Notes: generated from the sequence alone by a model not told the origin. 64,000 nt of DNA from Pontivivens insulae (GCF_900302495.1 NZ_OMKW01000002.1:930001-994000), one strand, 5' to 3'; positions 1 through 8,882 are shown, counted from the stretch's first letter. Numbers and translations: made by a program.

Positions 1-703
1 AAGCCACATGATTGACGTCGAGGTTCAGCCCCATGCCAATCGCATCGGTCGCGACCAGATGATCCACATCACCGTTCTGATAGAGCTCGACCTGCGCGTT
101 CCGCGTCCGCGGGCTCAATGCCCCCATGACAACCGCCGCCCCGCCCTTCTGACGGCGCAACAGTTCCGCCATCGCATAGACCCCATCGACGGAAAAGCCG
201 ACAATGGCAGAACGTGGCGGCATCCGACTGGTCTTGCGCGAACCTGAATAGGTCAGTTTCGAAAACCGCTCCCGGCGCACGAACCGCGCCTCTGGGATCA
301 GGTTACGGATCCGCTCCCGCATCGTCTCCGCGCCCAGAAACAGCGTTTCGCTTGTGCCACGCGCATTCAGCAACCTGTCCGTAAAGGTATACCCACGGTC
401 CGGATCAGCGCAGAGCTGGATTTCATCCACCGCCAGAAAATCCGCCGCCATATCGGGCATCGCTTCAACCGTGCAGACCCAATAGCAGGCACGCGGCGGC
501 ACAATCCGCTCCTCCCCCGTGACAAGTGCCACAACCGAGGGCCCGCGTGCCGCGACGATGCGGTCGTAGACTTCGCGCGCCAACAAACGCAACGGAAAGC
601 CCATAATCCCCGTGCGATGCGCCAACATTCGTTCGATGGCATAATGTGTCTTGCCGGTATTGGTCGGGCCCAGAACGGCCGTGACAGTGCGGTCGCGGCT
701 CAT
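1..703 (-). CDS. Suv3-like ATP-dependent RNA/DNA helicase, N-terminal part (cut by left window edge)
   Basis: Reading leftward from ATG at 703, the frame stays open to the window edge (about 234 codons). A Walker A motif, GPTNTGKT, sits at residues 12-19, and a DExx-like stretch (AVDEIQL) follows about 75 residues later. Further on come GFSVDGVYAMAELLRR and VATDAIGMGLNLDV, the latter resembling helicase motif V/VI. This matches the Suv3/DExH helicases that alphaproteobacteria carry as roughly 900-residue proteins, probably acting in RNA turnover. The carboxy half lies outside the window. The 31-nt gap to the upstream TPR gene suggests one transcript. Family assignment is good; substrate is inference. 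Confidence 0.85.
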   Translation of the reverse strand, partial: MSRDRTVTAVLGPTNTGKTHYAIERMLAHRTGIMGFPLRLLAREVYDRIVAARGPSVVALVTGEERIVPPRACYWVCTVEAMPDMAADFLAVDEIQLCADPDRGYTFTDRLLNARGTSETLFLGAETMRERIRNLIPEARFVRRERFSKLTYSGSRKTSRMPPRSAIVGFSVDGVYAMAELLRRQKGGAAVVMGALSPRTRNAQVELYQNGDVDHLVATDAIGMGLNLDVNHVA

Positions 704-734
704 GGCCACCCCCCGAAGAATATGTCGGTAAAGA

Positions 735-1280
735 TTAGAGAGAGGTGCCCGCGTTCAACAGCTCAAGCCGTTCCAGTGCCTCGACAACGCTTTCGGAATG
801 GGGGTTCACGTCCTGTGCATAGCGTAAGGCCTCTTCAGCCCTGACAAAATCGCCCATCGCCTCCAACGTGAAACCCAGACCGGTCAGCGCGCCAAAATGC
901 TGCGGGTTCAGTGCCAGCACCATGCGAATATCGCTCAGCGCCAGAGCATATTCACCCTGCAAGTAGAATGTGGTGGCCCGCCCGTTCCAGGCTTGTGCAT
1001 GTCCCGGCGCATGATCAATCGCTGCGGTGAAGTGCTCCACGGCGAGGATCAAATCATCGGCCTCCAGCGCGGCCTCGCCCCGATCGACCAAAAGATCAAT
1101 CGCCTCCGATCCCGAATCGGACCAGCGCCGCACGATGGCACTCTCGATGCCTTCGATGTCCTGCGCCTCCGGATCGCTCAACTCTGCCAGCAATTCTGAC
1201 AGCGTGCGCTGCGCGAAAGCGGGCATGGTTGACGTTAACGTCACGGCAAGTGCCACGAGTGCGATTGATACCTGTCTCAT
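735..1280 (-). CDS. Exported tetratricopeptide repeat protein
   Basis: A 181-residue protein starting at ATG 1280 (MRQVSIALVALAV) with a signal peptide ending near PAFAQ. The mature part holds about three TPR units, recognisable as A-W-N-G-R-A-T-x-x-Y, A-L-x-D-x-x-x-A-L-x-L-N-P and G-D-F-x-x-A-E-E-A-L patterns. TPR proteins are scaffolds for protein-protein contacts, here probably in the periplasm. An in-frame start 14 codons upstream would bury the signal peptide and is rejected. It lies 31 nt upstream of the Suv3-like helicase and diverges from the SCP2 gene. No specific partner can be named. Confidence 0.8.
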   Translation of the reverse strand: MRQVSIALVALAVTLTSTMPAFAQRTLSELLAELSDPEAQDIEGIESAIVRRWSDSGSEAIDLLVDRGEAALEADDLILAVEHFTAAIDHAPGHAQAWNGRATTFYLQGEYALALSDIRMVLALNPQHFGALTGLGFTLEAMGDFVRAEEALRYAQDVNPHSESVVEALERLELLNAGTSL

Positions 1281-1354
1281 GCTCCCTAAACTAACACCTG
1301 TAATTCCAAATGCGAGGGGCACCCTCGCCGCATGATGAAATGAGAGGAAAGAAC

Positions 1355-1648
1355 ATGAGCGCGATTGTCGATATGGCCGTGACCGCCCTGACCGAAAAGC
1401 TCGACGGCGGCACCTTCGATGCTGGTTCCGTGAAGTTCCAGATCGAAGATGAAGGCGCCGTCATGATGGACAGCGACGGTGTGCGCGCCGACGATGGAGA
1501 GGCCGATTGCACGCTGATCGCGGATGCGGAAACCTTTCAGGAAATCCTCTCCGGCGAACTGAACCCGACCGCAGCCTTCATGGGTGGCAAGCTCAAGGTC
1601 GAAGGCAATATGGGCCTTGCCATGCAGCTCGGCTCCGCACTGGGCTAA
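1355..1648 (+). CDS. SCP2 sterol-binding domain protein
   Basis: A 97-residue single-domain protein starting at ATG 1355 behind GAGAGGAAAG. It has the SCP2 fold pattern: an amino-terminal helix (MAVTALTEKLDGG), the strand FQIEDEGAVMMD, D-C-T-L-I-A-D-A-E-T-F-x-x-I-L-S-G-E-L-N-P-T-A-A-F-M-G-G-K-L-K-V-E-G and a hydrophobic tail. SCP2 domains bind lipids or acyl groups in a hydrophobic tunnel. The next gene, a lysophospholipase-like hydrolase, starts 4 nt after the stop, so a shared role in membrane lipid handling is likely but unproven. Confidence 0.88.
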   Translation: MSAIVDMAVTALTEKLDGGTFDAGSVKFQIEDEGAVMMDSDGVRADDGEADCTLIADAETFQEILSGELNPTAAFMGGKLKVEGNMGLAMQLGSALG

Positions 1649-1652
1649 GCAC

Positions 1653-2582
1653 ATGACGACGGACGCACCTCTCCACCTCGACATTGCCGACGCGCCTGCG
1701 GGCGGCACCGCGCAATATCACACCGTCGGAGAGATGCAGATCCGCATCGCGACATGGCCGGGCGGGCAGAATGGCACCGTTCTCATCCTGCCCGGCCGTA
1801 CGGAGTACATCGAAAAATATGGCCGCGTGATCACGCGCTTTGTCATGCAGGGCTATTCGGTTGCCTGCATCGACTGGCGTGGACAGGGTCTGTCGACACG
1901 TCCCGGCGGCAATCTGGAACTGGGCCACGTGCGCAGTTTCTCGGAATACCAGCACGATCTGAAGGCTATGCTGGCCGTCACGCAGGACTGGCCGACGCCA
2001 CGCCACATAGTCTGCCACTCGATGGGGGGCTGCATCGGATTGCGGGCGCTTTCCAATGGTTTGGAGGTTGCCAGCGCAACCTTCTCCGCCCCGATGTGGG
2101 GCCTTCACCTCAAGCCCGCCGAACGGATGTTTGCACCGTTCACGATCCGCTTTTTACGCGCCATGGGACGGGGCCAGGACTTCGCGCCTGGAGGTCGCAA
2201 CTCACGGTCTGTCCTGCTGAAATCCTTTGAAGACAATCCGCTGACAACCGACCCGGAAACATTTGCCTGGTTCCGTGGTCAACTCAAATCGCACGCCATT
2301 CTGGGCCTTGGCGCGCCATCCGTTTCATGGCTGGGCGCAGCCTTTGATGAAATGGAAGAGCTGCATGACGCCCCAATGCCCACCTGCCCCGTCCTCGTGG
2401 GCGTCGGGGGGGATGAGGAAGTCGTAAGCACATCAGCCATTCTCAGTCAGATGGAACGCATTCCCAACGGGACTTTGGTTAACCTCGGCGATGCACGCCA
2501 CGAGTTATTCATGGAGCGGCCGGAGCTTCTGAACGAATGGTGGACCCGGATCGACGCACATCTGGCAAATACCAATCAGTAA
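1653..2582 (+). CDS. Alpha/beta hydrolase, lysophospholipase/monoacylglycerol lipase-like
   Basis: A 309-residue hydrolase starting at ATG 1653 (MTTDAPLHLDIADA), 4 nt after the SCP2 stop. Key features are the nucleophile elbow C-H-S-M-G-G-C, the oxyanion-hole region LILPGRTEYIEKYG, the WRGQGLS motif typical of PldB/monoacylglycerol lipase relatives, a late Asp in VGVGGDEEVV and a His in DARHELFME completing the Ser-Asp-His triad. No signal peptide, so it is probably cytoplasmic or at the inner membrane. Substrate is likely a lysophospholipid or monoglyceride by family; this was not shown here. Confidence 0.88.
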   Translation: MTTDAPLHLDIADAPAGGTAQYHTVGEMQIRIATWPGGQNGTVLILPGRTEYIEKYGRVITRFVMQGYSVACIDWRGQGLSTRPGGNLELGHVRSFSEYQHDLKAMLAVTQDWPTPRHIVCHSMGGCIGLRALSNGLEVASATFSAPMWGLHLKPAERMFAPFTIRFLRAMGRGQDFAPGGRNSRSVLLKSFEDNPLTTDPETFAWFRGQLKSHAILGLGAPSVSWLGAAFDEMEELHDAPMPTCPVLVGVGGDEEVVSTSAILSQMERIPNGTLVNLGDARHELFMERPELLNEWWTRIDAHLANTNQ

Positions 2583-2694
2583 GCGCCGACGTGATCGGCC
2601 GTGAGACCCGCAATAGCATTCCGATCTTTGATCCGAATTCTGGCGCGAGAAACGAACGCAAAGCTGGGATTGCCGAATAATCCGCAACCTGACC

Positions 2695-3501
2695 TTACCC
2701 GTTCAGCAACGCCAAAGCCTCCGCATGGATTTCCGCGTTCGCGGCCGCGATGACCTGACCGCCCTCATGGGCCGGTCCGCCCTGCCAGTTGGTCACGACA
2801 CCTCCGGCAGCCTCGACAACGGCCATAGGCCCCTGAATATCATAGCTCTGCAAGCCTGCCTCAATCACAAGATCGACTTGCCCAAGCGCGACGAGTGCAT
2901 AGCCATAGCAATCGAGCCCATAGCGGGTCAGCCGCGTCGCATCGCGAACCCGCTCAAAGGCCAGTCGCTCGTCCTGTGTCCCAACTTCCGGGAACGTCGT
3001 CATCAAAATGGCCTGGTCAAGCGTCCTTGCGGCATGGGTACTCAAGGGTGTCGCAAATCCATTGCGCACCAATTCAGCGCGCCCAAATCCGCCGCTGAAG
3101 CGCTCCCCTAAATATCCCTGATCTATCATGCCGAAGAGCGGTGCCTCACCCCGGTTCACCGCGATCAGCGTTCCCCAACTCGGCGCACCCGCAATGAATG
3201 CGCGCGTCCCATCAATCGGATCCAGTACCCAAGTTAGCCCGGAAGAGCCGTCCTTGCGGCCCTCTTCCTCACCCAGAATACCGTCCTCGGGGCGCAAATC
3301 GGCCAAAACCGCGCGCATCGCACGCTCGGCGGCCTTGTCCGCGTCTGTTACGGGGTCGAACGCACCCTCGCCCGCCTTGTTGGCAAGCCCAAAGTCGCTC
3401 TGTCGGAAATAGGGAGAGATTGCAGCCCACGCTGCATCGGCCATCAGATCGGCCACCTGGCGAATTTCTTTCGCCAGCACGTCTTGCTGTTCCAATGACA
3501 T
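2695..3501 (-). CDS. hisN: Inositol monophosphatase-family protein, probable histidinol-phosphatase
   Basis: A 268-residue protein starting at ATG 3501 (MSLEQQDVLAKEIRQVAD). It carries the IMPase metal-binding motifs: D-P-V-T-D-A-D-K-A-A-E, G-E-E-E-G, D-P-I-D-G-T-R-A-F and a late S-Y-D-I-Q-G-P-M. The TRAF/TKSF-like version of the central motif and Y-D-I-Q-G in place of the W-D motif fit HisN-type histidinol-phosphate phosphatases better than SuhB; a clear SuhB lies at 28218-29009. It would catalyse the penultimate step of histidine synthesis. Convergent with the hydrolase; the 112-nt gap between them holds nothing recognisable. Confidence 0.8.
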   Translation of the reverse strand: MSLEQQDVLAKEIRQVADLMADAAWAAISPYFRQSDFGLANKAGEGAFDPVTDADKAAERAMRAVLADLRPEDGILGEEEGRKDGSSGLTWVLDPIDGTRAFIAGAPSWGTLIAVNRGEAPLFGMIDQGYLGERFSGGFGRAELVRNGFATPLSTHAARTLDQAILMTTFPEVGTQDERLAFERVRDATRLTRYGLDCYGYALVALGQVDLVIEAGLQSYDIQGPMAVVEAAGGVVTNWQGGPAHEGGQVIAAANAEIHAEALALLNG

Positions 3502-3557
3502 TCTCCCATCAGCGCACGGCAAACGGGGTGTCACAACCGGTCCAAAGGTGCAAGAGC

Positions 3558-3583
3558 CGGACGGAGGGCAAGTCCTCCGTCCG
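3558..3583. terminator. Perfect 10-bp inverted repeat, terminator-like
   Basis: CGGACGGAGG (3558-3567) and CCTCCGTCCG (3574-3583) pair perfectly around a 6-nt loop, 13 nt past the stop of the HTH regulator and upstream of hisN. There is no clean T-tract on either strand, so termination efficiency is uncertain. Confidence 0.5.
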
Positions 3584-3596
3584 CGGGACCGTTTGT

Positions 3597-3980
3597 TTAG
3601 GCAGCGTCGCTCAAAACACGTGCCAGATCGAACAGACGGCGGCGCTGCTCCTCTGGGATCGCGTAATAGGACCGGACAAGCTCTTGCGCTTCACGGTCAA
3701 CGATCAGATCGCCCTGTGTCGCCTCACCGGTGATGGCACTCATCGCCAGATCGCGCTCTTCCCCTTCAAGACCCTCGAAGAAGAAGTTGATCGTCACGTC
3801 GGTCGCATTCGCGATATCCCAAAGGCGGGACGCGCTGACGCGGTTCATGCCGGTTTCATATTTCTGGATTTGCTGGAACTTGATTCCGACTTTTTCAGCG
3901 AGTTGTTGCTGGGTCATGCCCACCATCCAACGGCGATGCCGGATACGTTTGCCGACATGTACGTCTACGGGATGCTTCAT
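3597..3980 (-). CDS. HTH-XRE transcriptional regulator of the PhrR/PraR type
   Basis: A 127-residue regulator starting at ATG 3980. The amino-terminal half is a Cro/CI helix-turn-helix: VDVHVGKRIRHRRWMVGMTQ, then QLAEKVGIKFQQIQKYETG and NRVSASRLWDIA. This follows the pattern of alphaproteobacterial PhrR/PraR proteins, which repress symbiosis or stress genes in rhizobia. The acidic, helical carboxy part ends with R-R-R-L-F-D-L-A-R-V-L. An in-frame start 40 codons upstream lacks family resemblance. The regulon here cannot be deduced. A 12-bp inverted repeat lies 110-165 nt upstream and could be an operator. Confidence 0.88.
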   Translation of the reverse strand: MKHPVDVHVGKRIRHRRWMVGMTQQQLAEKVGIKFQQIQKYETGMNRVSASRLWDIANATDVTINFFFEGLEGEERDLAMSAITGEATQGDLIVDREAQELVRSYYAIPEEQRRRLFDLARVLSDAA

Positions 3981-4089
3981 CTTTTCGGTGTCCTGTCGTC
4001 TTTTTGCTTGCTCAACGGTCCCCAAACCACGGGACACTATGCAAGGGTCATGCCAACTTTTAATTATGGCAAAACAAAGACAGAGCACG

Positions 4090-4145
4090 TGAGGCTGCAC
4101 GTGTGCGGTTTAGTGCTTTTCGCGCACGTTATGCGTGCAGCCTCA
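4090..4145. repeat. 12-bp inverted repeat with nested stem between typA and the HTH regulator
   Basis: TGAGGCTGCACG (4090-4101) is perfectly mirrored by CGTGCAGCCTCA (4134-4145). Inside, GTGCG (4103-4107) pairs with CGCAC (4123-4127). Two CACGTG palindromes lie at its left side. It sits in the 231-nt gap between the typA stop and the HTH start. It could be a typA terminator without a U-tract, an operator, or a leader hairpin. Confidence 0.6.
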
Positions 4146-4211
4146 ATCTAGTCACAATCGTTACCAAGTGATATTTGCAAAACGCAATGCATTTTGCATA
4201 CACGCGCAGGT

Positions 4212-6029
4212 TTATCCCGCTTTGCGAGACTCTCGCTTGCGCTCATGCGGATCGAGGAAACGCTTGCGCAACCGGATTGCCGACGGTGTCACCTCAACCA
4301 GCTCATCGTTGTCGATATAGGCGATCGCTTCTTCCAGGCTCATCCGCACGGGCGGGGTCAGCACCACCGCCTCATCCTTACCTGACGCACGGACATTGGA
4401 AAGCTTCTTGCCTTTCAGCGGGTTAACTTCGAGGTCGTTATCGCGGCTATGCTCCCCCAGGATCATCCCCTGGTACACCTTCTCGCCTGAGCCAATGAAG
4501 AATTTACCCCGGTCCTCAAGGTTGAAGATTGCGTAGGGCACAGACGTGCCAGTCTCCATCGAGATCAAGACACCCTGCCGGCGCCCCGGAATCGCACCTT
4601 TGAAAGGCGCCCAAGAGTGAAAGACGCGGTTGAGCACACCCGTCCCACGTGTGTCTGTCAGGAATTCACCGTGATAACCAATCAACCCGCGGGAGGGGAC
4701 AGCTGCGACAATTCGCGTCTTACCGCCGCCTGCGGTCCGCATCTCCAACAGCTCACCTTTGCGCGCGGCAAGTTTTTCGACCACGACGCCGGAATATTGC
4801 TCATCCACGTCGACAGTGACTTCTTCAATCGGCTCCAGCCGCTCACCGTCTTCGTCACGGAACAGCACCTGTGGGCGCGAGACGCTCAGCTCAAAGCCCT
4901 CGCGGCGCATATTCTCGATCAGAACACCCATCTGCAATTCACCACGACCGGCAACCTCAAACGCCTCACCGCCCGGTGTGTCCGAAATGCGGATCGCCAC
5001 ATTTGACTCCGCCTCCTTCATCAGGCGGTCACGGATAACACGGCTTTGCACCTTGTCACCGTCCTGACCGGCCAGCGGGCTGTCATTGATCCCGAATGTG
5101 ACGGTAATGGTTGGTGGATCAATCGGCTGTGCGGGAATGGCGTCGGTCACGGCCGTATCGCACAACGTATCGGCGACGGTCGCCTTGCTCATCCCGGCGA
5201 TAGAAACGATGTCCCCTGCCTCGGCCTCATCAATCGGGGTTTGTGCCAGACCACGGAACGCGAGGATCTTGGACACGCGGAAGCGCTCAATTTCTTTGCC
5301 CTCGCGGCTCAACGCCTTGATCTGCTGCCCGGTCTTCAGCGTGCCGGTCTCGATACGACCCGTCAGAATGCGGCCCAGGAAGCTGTCGCCCCCCAAAGTG
5401 GTCGCCAGCATCGAGAAAGGCTGATCGCGGTTCTCCAACACCTTCGGGGCGGGCACGTGATTGATGATCAACTCATAAAGCGCATCGAGATTCTCGCGCG
5501 GGCCGTCCAGTTCCATATCCGCCCAGCCAGAACGGCCGGACGCATACATCACCGGGAAGTCGAGCTGGTCTTCATCCGCGTCGAGATTGGCGAACAGATC
5601 GAACACCTCATCGAGTGCGCGGTCCGGTTCCCCATCCGGTTTGTCCACCTTGTTGACCACAACAATCGGGCGCAGGCCCAGTGCCAGCGCCTTGGATGTC
5701 ACGAATTTCGTCTGCGGCATCGGTCCTTCTGCTGCATCGACCAGCAGAACAACTCCATCGACCATCGACAGGATCCGCTCAACCTCACCGCCGAAATCGG
5801 CGTGACCGGGGGTGTCGACGATATTGATACGGGTTCCGTTCCATTCAACGCTGGTGGCCTTGGCCAGAATCGTGATCCCGCGCTCACGCTCCAGATCGTT
5901 GCTGTCCATCGCGCGCTCGGCGACGGCCTGATTGGCGCGAAAGGCGCCGGATTGTTTCAGCAGTTCGTCCACAAGCGTTGTCTTGCCGTGGTCAACGTGC
6001 GCGATAATCGCGATATTGCGAAGGTCCAT
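4212..6029 (-). CDS. typA: Ribosome-associated translational GTPase TypA/BipA
   Basis: A 605-residue GTPase of the usual family length. The G1 motif is [10 protein letters not shown] near residues 9-18, followed by the switch region RGITI, G3 DTPGHADF and G4 NKVDKPDG. After the GTPase and beta-barrel domains come EF-G-like domains III and V and the BipA-specific carboxy domain ([17 protein letters not shown] and [14 protein letters not shown]). BipA assists 50S assembly and translation under cold or stress. It is encoded alone, with 230 nt before the downstream regulator. Confidence 0.98.
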   Translation of the reverse strand: MDLRNIAIIAHVDHGKTTLVDELLKQSGAFRANQAVAERAMDSNDLERERGITILAKATSVEWNGTRINIVDTPGHADFGGEVERILSMVDGVVLLVDAAEGPMPQTKFVTSKALALGLRPIVVVNKVDKPDGEPDRALDEVFDLFANLDADEDQLDFPVMYASGRSGWADMELDGPRENLDALYELIINHVPAPKVLENRDQPFSMLATTLGGDSFLGRILTGRIETGTLKTGQQIKALSREGKEIERFRVSKILAFRGLAQTPIDEAEAGDIVSIAGMSKATVADTLCDTAVTDAIPAQPIDPPTITVTFGINDSPLAGQDGDKVQSRVIRDRLMKEAESNVAIRISDTPGGEAFEVAGRGELQMGVLIENMRREGFELSVSRPQVLFRDEDGERLEPIEEVTVDVDEQYSGVVVEKLAARKGELLEMRTAGGGKTRIVAAVPSRGLIGYHGEFLTDTRGTGVLNRVFHSWAPFKGAIPGRRQGVLISMETGTSVPYAIFNLEDRGKFFIGSGEKVYQGMILGEHSRDNDLEVNPLKGKKLSNVRASGKDEAVVLTPPVRMSLEEAIAYIDNDELVEVTPSAIRLRKRFLDPHERKRESRKAG

Positions 6030-6113
6030 GGGTCAGCCCATCCGTCAGCGTAAAAGGGGTTCTCGCGCGCATGAACCTCATTTTGCGCCGCAACACCACC
6101 CCCAATGCACGCA

Positions 6114-6842
6114 TTACCGGTATGAGACGCTGCGAAGCGGAACCCCATCCTCGCCCAGATCGACAATCGGATCGGCGCGGCTCAGCCATGTCTTGAGCTC
6201 TGCCAGCACGGTGTCGAGTTGCCGGGCCTCAACCGCAGCCTCGCAGCTTGCAAGGTCGGGGTCCGCGGCAAGCGAAAGAACGGCCCCCAGAAACGGATAG
6301 CCAAACTGGGCAGCATCCGGGTCACGTCCACAGAGTTTCACCTCAAGCAGGCAAAGCTGGGCCCGGCGGAGATCCGTCACCAGACTTTCGCGCATATCGG
6401 GGCGCAGCGCATCACCGGCCTGCTGCCACCCCGCGCCCACGGGCGCGCAGATCAGCGTCGAAAGCAGGGATGCGCGATCCGCAGGTTTCAACAGGAACGC
6501 ATCGGCACCGGCGGCCATCGCTTCCGCTTCCATGGGGCTGCCGGACAGCACCACGATCCGGGGCCGGGCAAACCGCGCCTGCGACACCTGAGCAATCAGG
6601 TCCAGCCCATCGCCGTCAGGCAGACCCGGATCGACAATCAGAATGTCAGGACGAAAACTGCGCATATGACGCATCGCAGCCTCCACACCGTCAGCCCTTC
6701 GAAACCGGCCGCCCGCCGCGCGGATCATCCGCGCCATGATGGCGGCCGCGGTTGCACTGTCTTCGACAAGCAACACGCGCTTTGCATGAAGAACGCCGCG
6801 CGCGGCGGATGTGATACTCGGCTGCAACGAAACGACATTCAT
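6114..6842 (-). CDS. Orphan response-regulator receiver protein
   Basis: A 242-residue protein. Residues about 20-140 form a receiver domain: acidic pocket in VLLVEDS, phospho-acceptor Asp in ILIVDPGLPDGDG, the conserved Ser in VVLSGS and Lys in LLKPADR. The remaining hundred residues match no output domain I know. GTG at 6848 is possible, but GGGAGAG lies 5 nt upstream of ATG 6842 and abuts the GTG, so ATG is preferred. No kinase gene is adjacent, so its partner must be encoded elsewhere. Confidence 0.8.
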   Translation of the reverse strand: MNVVSLQPSITSAARGVLHAKRVLLVEDSATAAAIMARMIRAAGGRFRRADGVEAAMRHMRSFRPDILIVDPGLPDGDGLDLIAQVSQARFARPRIVVLSGSPMEAEAMAAGADAFLLKPADRASLLSTLICAPVGAGWQQAGDALRPDMRESLVTDLRRAQLCLLEVKLCGRDPDAAQFGYPFLGAVLSLAADPDLASCEAAVEARQLDTVLAELKTWLSRADPIVDLGEDGVPLRSVSYR

Positions 6843-6904
6843 GCTCACTCTCCCATTCTAGAAGTGAGCCAACATTGGAATCGGGGGAGTGAATATGAAG
6901 TTAA

Positions 6905-6919
6905 CGCACCAAAGGTGCG
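6905..6919 (-). terminator. Hairpin just downstream of tRNA-Leu
   Basis: CGCACC and GGTGCG pair around a 3-nt loop 1-2 nt past the encoded CCA end. The following minus-strand sequence is T/A-rich but not a pure T-run, so this is a weak terminator or processing signal. Confidence 0.45.
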
Positions 6920-6920
6920 C

Positions 6921-7005
6921 TGGTACCCGTGCCCGGACTCGAACCGGGAAGCCTCGCGGCGGCGGATTTTGAATCCGCTGCGTCTACCAATTCCGCCACA
7001 CGGGC
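6921..7005 (-). tRNA. tRNA-Leu, anticodon CAA
   Basis: The minus strand folds as a class II tRNA. The acceptor stem GCCCGTG pairs with CACGGGT (one G-T), followed by discriminator A and an encoded CCA. The anticodon stem-loop GCGGA-TTCAAAA-TCCGC gives anticodon CAA, read as leucine (UUG). A short variable arm and the T-loop GGTTCGAGTCC are present. Total length is 85 nt including CCA. Confidence 0.96.
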
Positions 7006-7015
7006 AACGCCCGGC

Positions 7016-7045
7016 TCAATAGCCATGCCACGCAAAAATCGTCAA
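7016..7045 (-). promoter_or_regulatory. Sigma-70 promoter for tRNA-Leu
   Basis: On the minus strand TTGACG (7045-7040) and TATTGA (7021-7016) are separated by 18 nt. The -10 element ends 11 nt before the mature tRNA 5' end, which is the expected layout for a stable-RNA promoter. Confidence 0.7.
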
Positions 7046-7093
7046 GGCGAAACGCGCGTGGACAGTGCGAATACAGACTGGTAGGCGATTGGC

Positions 7094-7672
7094 ATGATAC
7101 GTGCGCTCTATGACTGGACCCTCCGCCTTGCCGACCACCGCTATGCGCTGTGGGTTCTGGCCGCTGTCAGCTTCATTGAGAGCTCGTTCTTTCCGATCCC
7201 GCCTGACATTCTGCTGATCCCGATGGTACTGGCCGCGCCACACCGTGCATGGCTGATTGCCGGGGTCTGCACTGTGTCCAGCGTTCTGGGCGGTCTGTTC
7301 GGCTATTGGATTGGCGCCGAGTTCATGGAGCTGATCGGACGGCCTGTCCTCGATTTCTATGGCAAAGGCCCGCTCTTTGAAGACTTTGCCCGCAGGTATG
7401 AGGAAGCAGGCCCATGGGCGGTTCTGTTCGCGGGTCTGACGCCGTTTCCCTACAAGATCATCACGATCGCATCCGGGGCCACCGGCCTCGACCTTGCGAC
7501 ATTCATGATCTCTTCCGTCATCGCACGTGGCCTGCGCTTCTTCATCGTTGCCGCGCTGCTTTGGAAATTCGGTGAACCAATCCGCGAGTTCATCGAACGC
7601 CGCTTGGGTTGGCTCTTTACCCTTGCCGTTGTCCTGTTGATCGGCGGCTTTGCCATGGTGAGGTTCCTGTGA
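7094..7672 (+). CDS. YqaA-family (DedA/SNARE-associated) inner-membrane protein
   Basis: A 192-residue membrane protein with about five hydrophobic segments. The family signature F-I-E-S-S-F-F-P-I-P-P-D lies near residues 27-38, and the second conserved loop reads LFAGLTPFPYKIITIASG. YqaA proteins are short relatives of DedA, which are proposed lipid or small-molecule flippases. It overlaps the following dsbB by 4 nt (GTGA), indicating translational coupling. That pairing is common in alphaproteobacteria, but a joint mechanism is not established. Confidence 0.9.
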   Translation: MIRALYDWTLRLADHRYALWVLAAVSFIESSFFPIPPDILLIPMVLAAPHRAWLIAGVCTVSSVLGGLFGYWIGAEFMELIGRPVLDFYGKGPLFEDFARRYEEAGPWAVLFAGLTPFPYKIITIASGATGLDLATFMISSVIARGLRFFIVAALLWKFGEPIREFIERRLGWLFTLAVVLLIGGFAMVRFL

Positions 7673-8154
7673 CGCGACACCTTTATATCCTGCTGACCAC
7701 ATCAGGCTCTATCGCCCTGCTCGGCGGCGCTTTGCTGTTTCAATATGTTGGCGGTCTTGCCCCCTGCCAGATGTGCATCTGGCAGCGCTGGCCCCATGCC
7801 GCAGCCATCGTGCTTGGTGTGCTCGCTCTTGCGCAGATCCGCCGCGCCCGCGGGTTCGCGGCCATTGCAGCCCTCGCAATGCTGATTGGCGCGGGCATCG
7901 GTGTGTTTCACGCAGGGGTGGAATGGGACTGGTGGGAGGGCATCACCGCCTGCGCCGGGTCCGGCAATGCGCTTGACGGGCTCACCGGCGACTCGCTGCT
8001 GCCATCTTCGGGCGGCGCGTTGGGCGTTGTGCGCTGTGACGAGGCCGCTTGGGTTTTCCTCGGCCTGTCCATGGCGGGCTGGAACGCTGTGTTCTCGCTG
8101 ATCCTCGCGGGCCTCTGGATCAAGGTCGCCAGCACACCCAGAGCGGCGGGCTAG
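7669..8154 (+). CDS. dsbB: Disulfide bond formation protein B (quinone-linked oxidoreductase)
   Basis: A 161-residue protein starting at GTG 7669, which overlaps the YqaA stop. It has four transmembrane segments. The first redox pair is C-Q-M-C in LAPCQMCIWQRWPH near residue 35; the second periplasmic loop carries two cysteines, in ITACAGS and GVVRCDEA. DsbB reoxidises DsbA and passes electrons to quinone. No dsbA lies in the window. It is convergent with the HNH gene, overlapping its end by 4 nt. Confidence 0.93.
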   Translation: MTRHLYILLTTSGSIALLGGALLFQYVGGLAPCQMCIWQRWPHAAAIVLGVLALAQIRRARGFAAIAALAMLIGAGIGVFHAGVEWDWWEGITACAGSGNALDGLTGDSLLPSSGGALGVVRCDEAAWVFLGLSMAGWNAVFSLILAGLWIKVASTPRAAG

Positions 8155-8738
8155 GCCTCCAGCTCCGCATCCCAGTACAGGAAGTCCATCCAGCTTTCAT
8201 GCAGAAAGTTCGGCGGAAAGCGCCGACCATTATTCTGCAACTGCTCAGGATGAGGCCGCACCGGCGTCGCCCGCAGGCGCATCCCCGCGCCTTTCAGCGT
8301 CTTTGACCCTTTGCGCAAATTGCATGGGCTGCATGCGGCAACCACATTGTCCCATGTTGTCCGCCCGCCACGGGCCCGCGGAATGACATGGTCAAACGTC
8401 ATCTCCCCTTGCGCCCCGCAATATTGGCACGTGAACCCGTCCCGCAAGAACAGGTTGAACCGGGTGAACGCCGCCGTCTTGGCGGGCTTCACATAGTCTT
8501 TCAGCACGACGACAGAGGGCAGCCGCATCTCCATGCTCGGAGAGTGTGCGACCGTGTCATATTCCGCGATGATCTGCACCCGATCCAGGAATGCGGCCTT
8601 CACCGCTTCCTGCCACGGCCACAATGAAAGCGGAAAATAGCTGAGCGGCCGATAGTCCGCATTCAAAACCAGCGCGGGGTGATCCTTGAGTGCGCCGGAA
8701 GAGCGGACAAAATTGCTGGCAAATGAAGTGTCAGTCAT
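8151..8738 (-). CDS. HNH endonuclease family protein
   Basis: A 195-residue protein starting at ATG 8738. After an amino-terminal region (ALVLNADYRPLSYFPLSLW), the carboxy half holds an HNH module: C-Q-Y-C-G, then F-D-H-V-I-P-R-A-R-G-G, W-D-N-V-V-A-A-C and C-N-L-R-K-G. Four cysteines would bind zinc and H/N/N are the catalytic set. This form is conserved and solitary in alphaproteobacteria, not part of a recognisable restriction or toxin locus here. Its 258-nt upstream region contains an unusual set of repeats (see 8883-8993), suggesting regulated expression. Confidence 0.9.
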   Translation of the reverse strand: MTDTSFASNFVRSSGALKDHPALVLNADYRPLSYFPLSLWPWQEAVKAAFLDRVQIIAEYDTVAHSPSMEMRLPSVVVLKDYVKPAKTAAFTRFNLFLRDGFTCQYCGAQGEMTFDHVIPRARGGRTTWDNVVAACSPCNLRKGSKTLKGAGMRLRATPVRPHPEQLQNNGRRFPPNFLHESWMDFLYWDAELEA

Positions 8739-8882
8739 CGGACTCGTCTCCCGTCCCGGCCTGCCTCGTGGCATTGGAGACGGGACATGCCCGTCCCTTT
8801 GCGTCGACTATATCTGCCATCGAAGAGCGATCAAGACTCTAGATGAGGGGCAGCTTGCCGCATCTATAGGCACGATCCGTGA

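Noticed and set aside
3198-4151. Long plus-strand frame of 317 codons across hisN and the HTH gene
   Set aside because: Arg/Pro-rich composition of a mirrored high-GC gene; both strands' real genes have full motifs.
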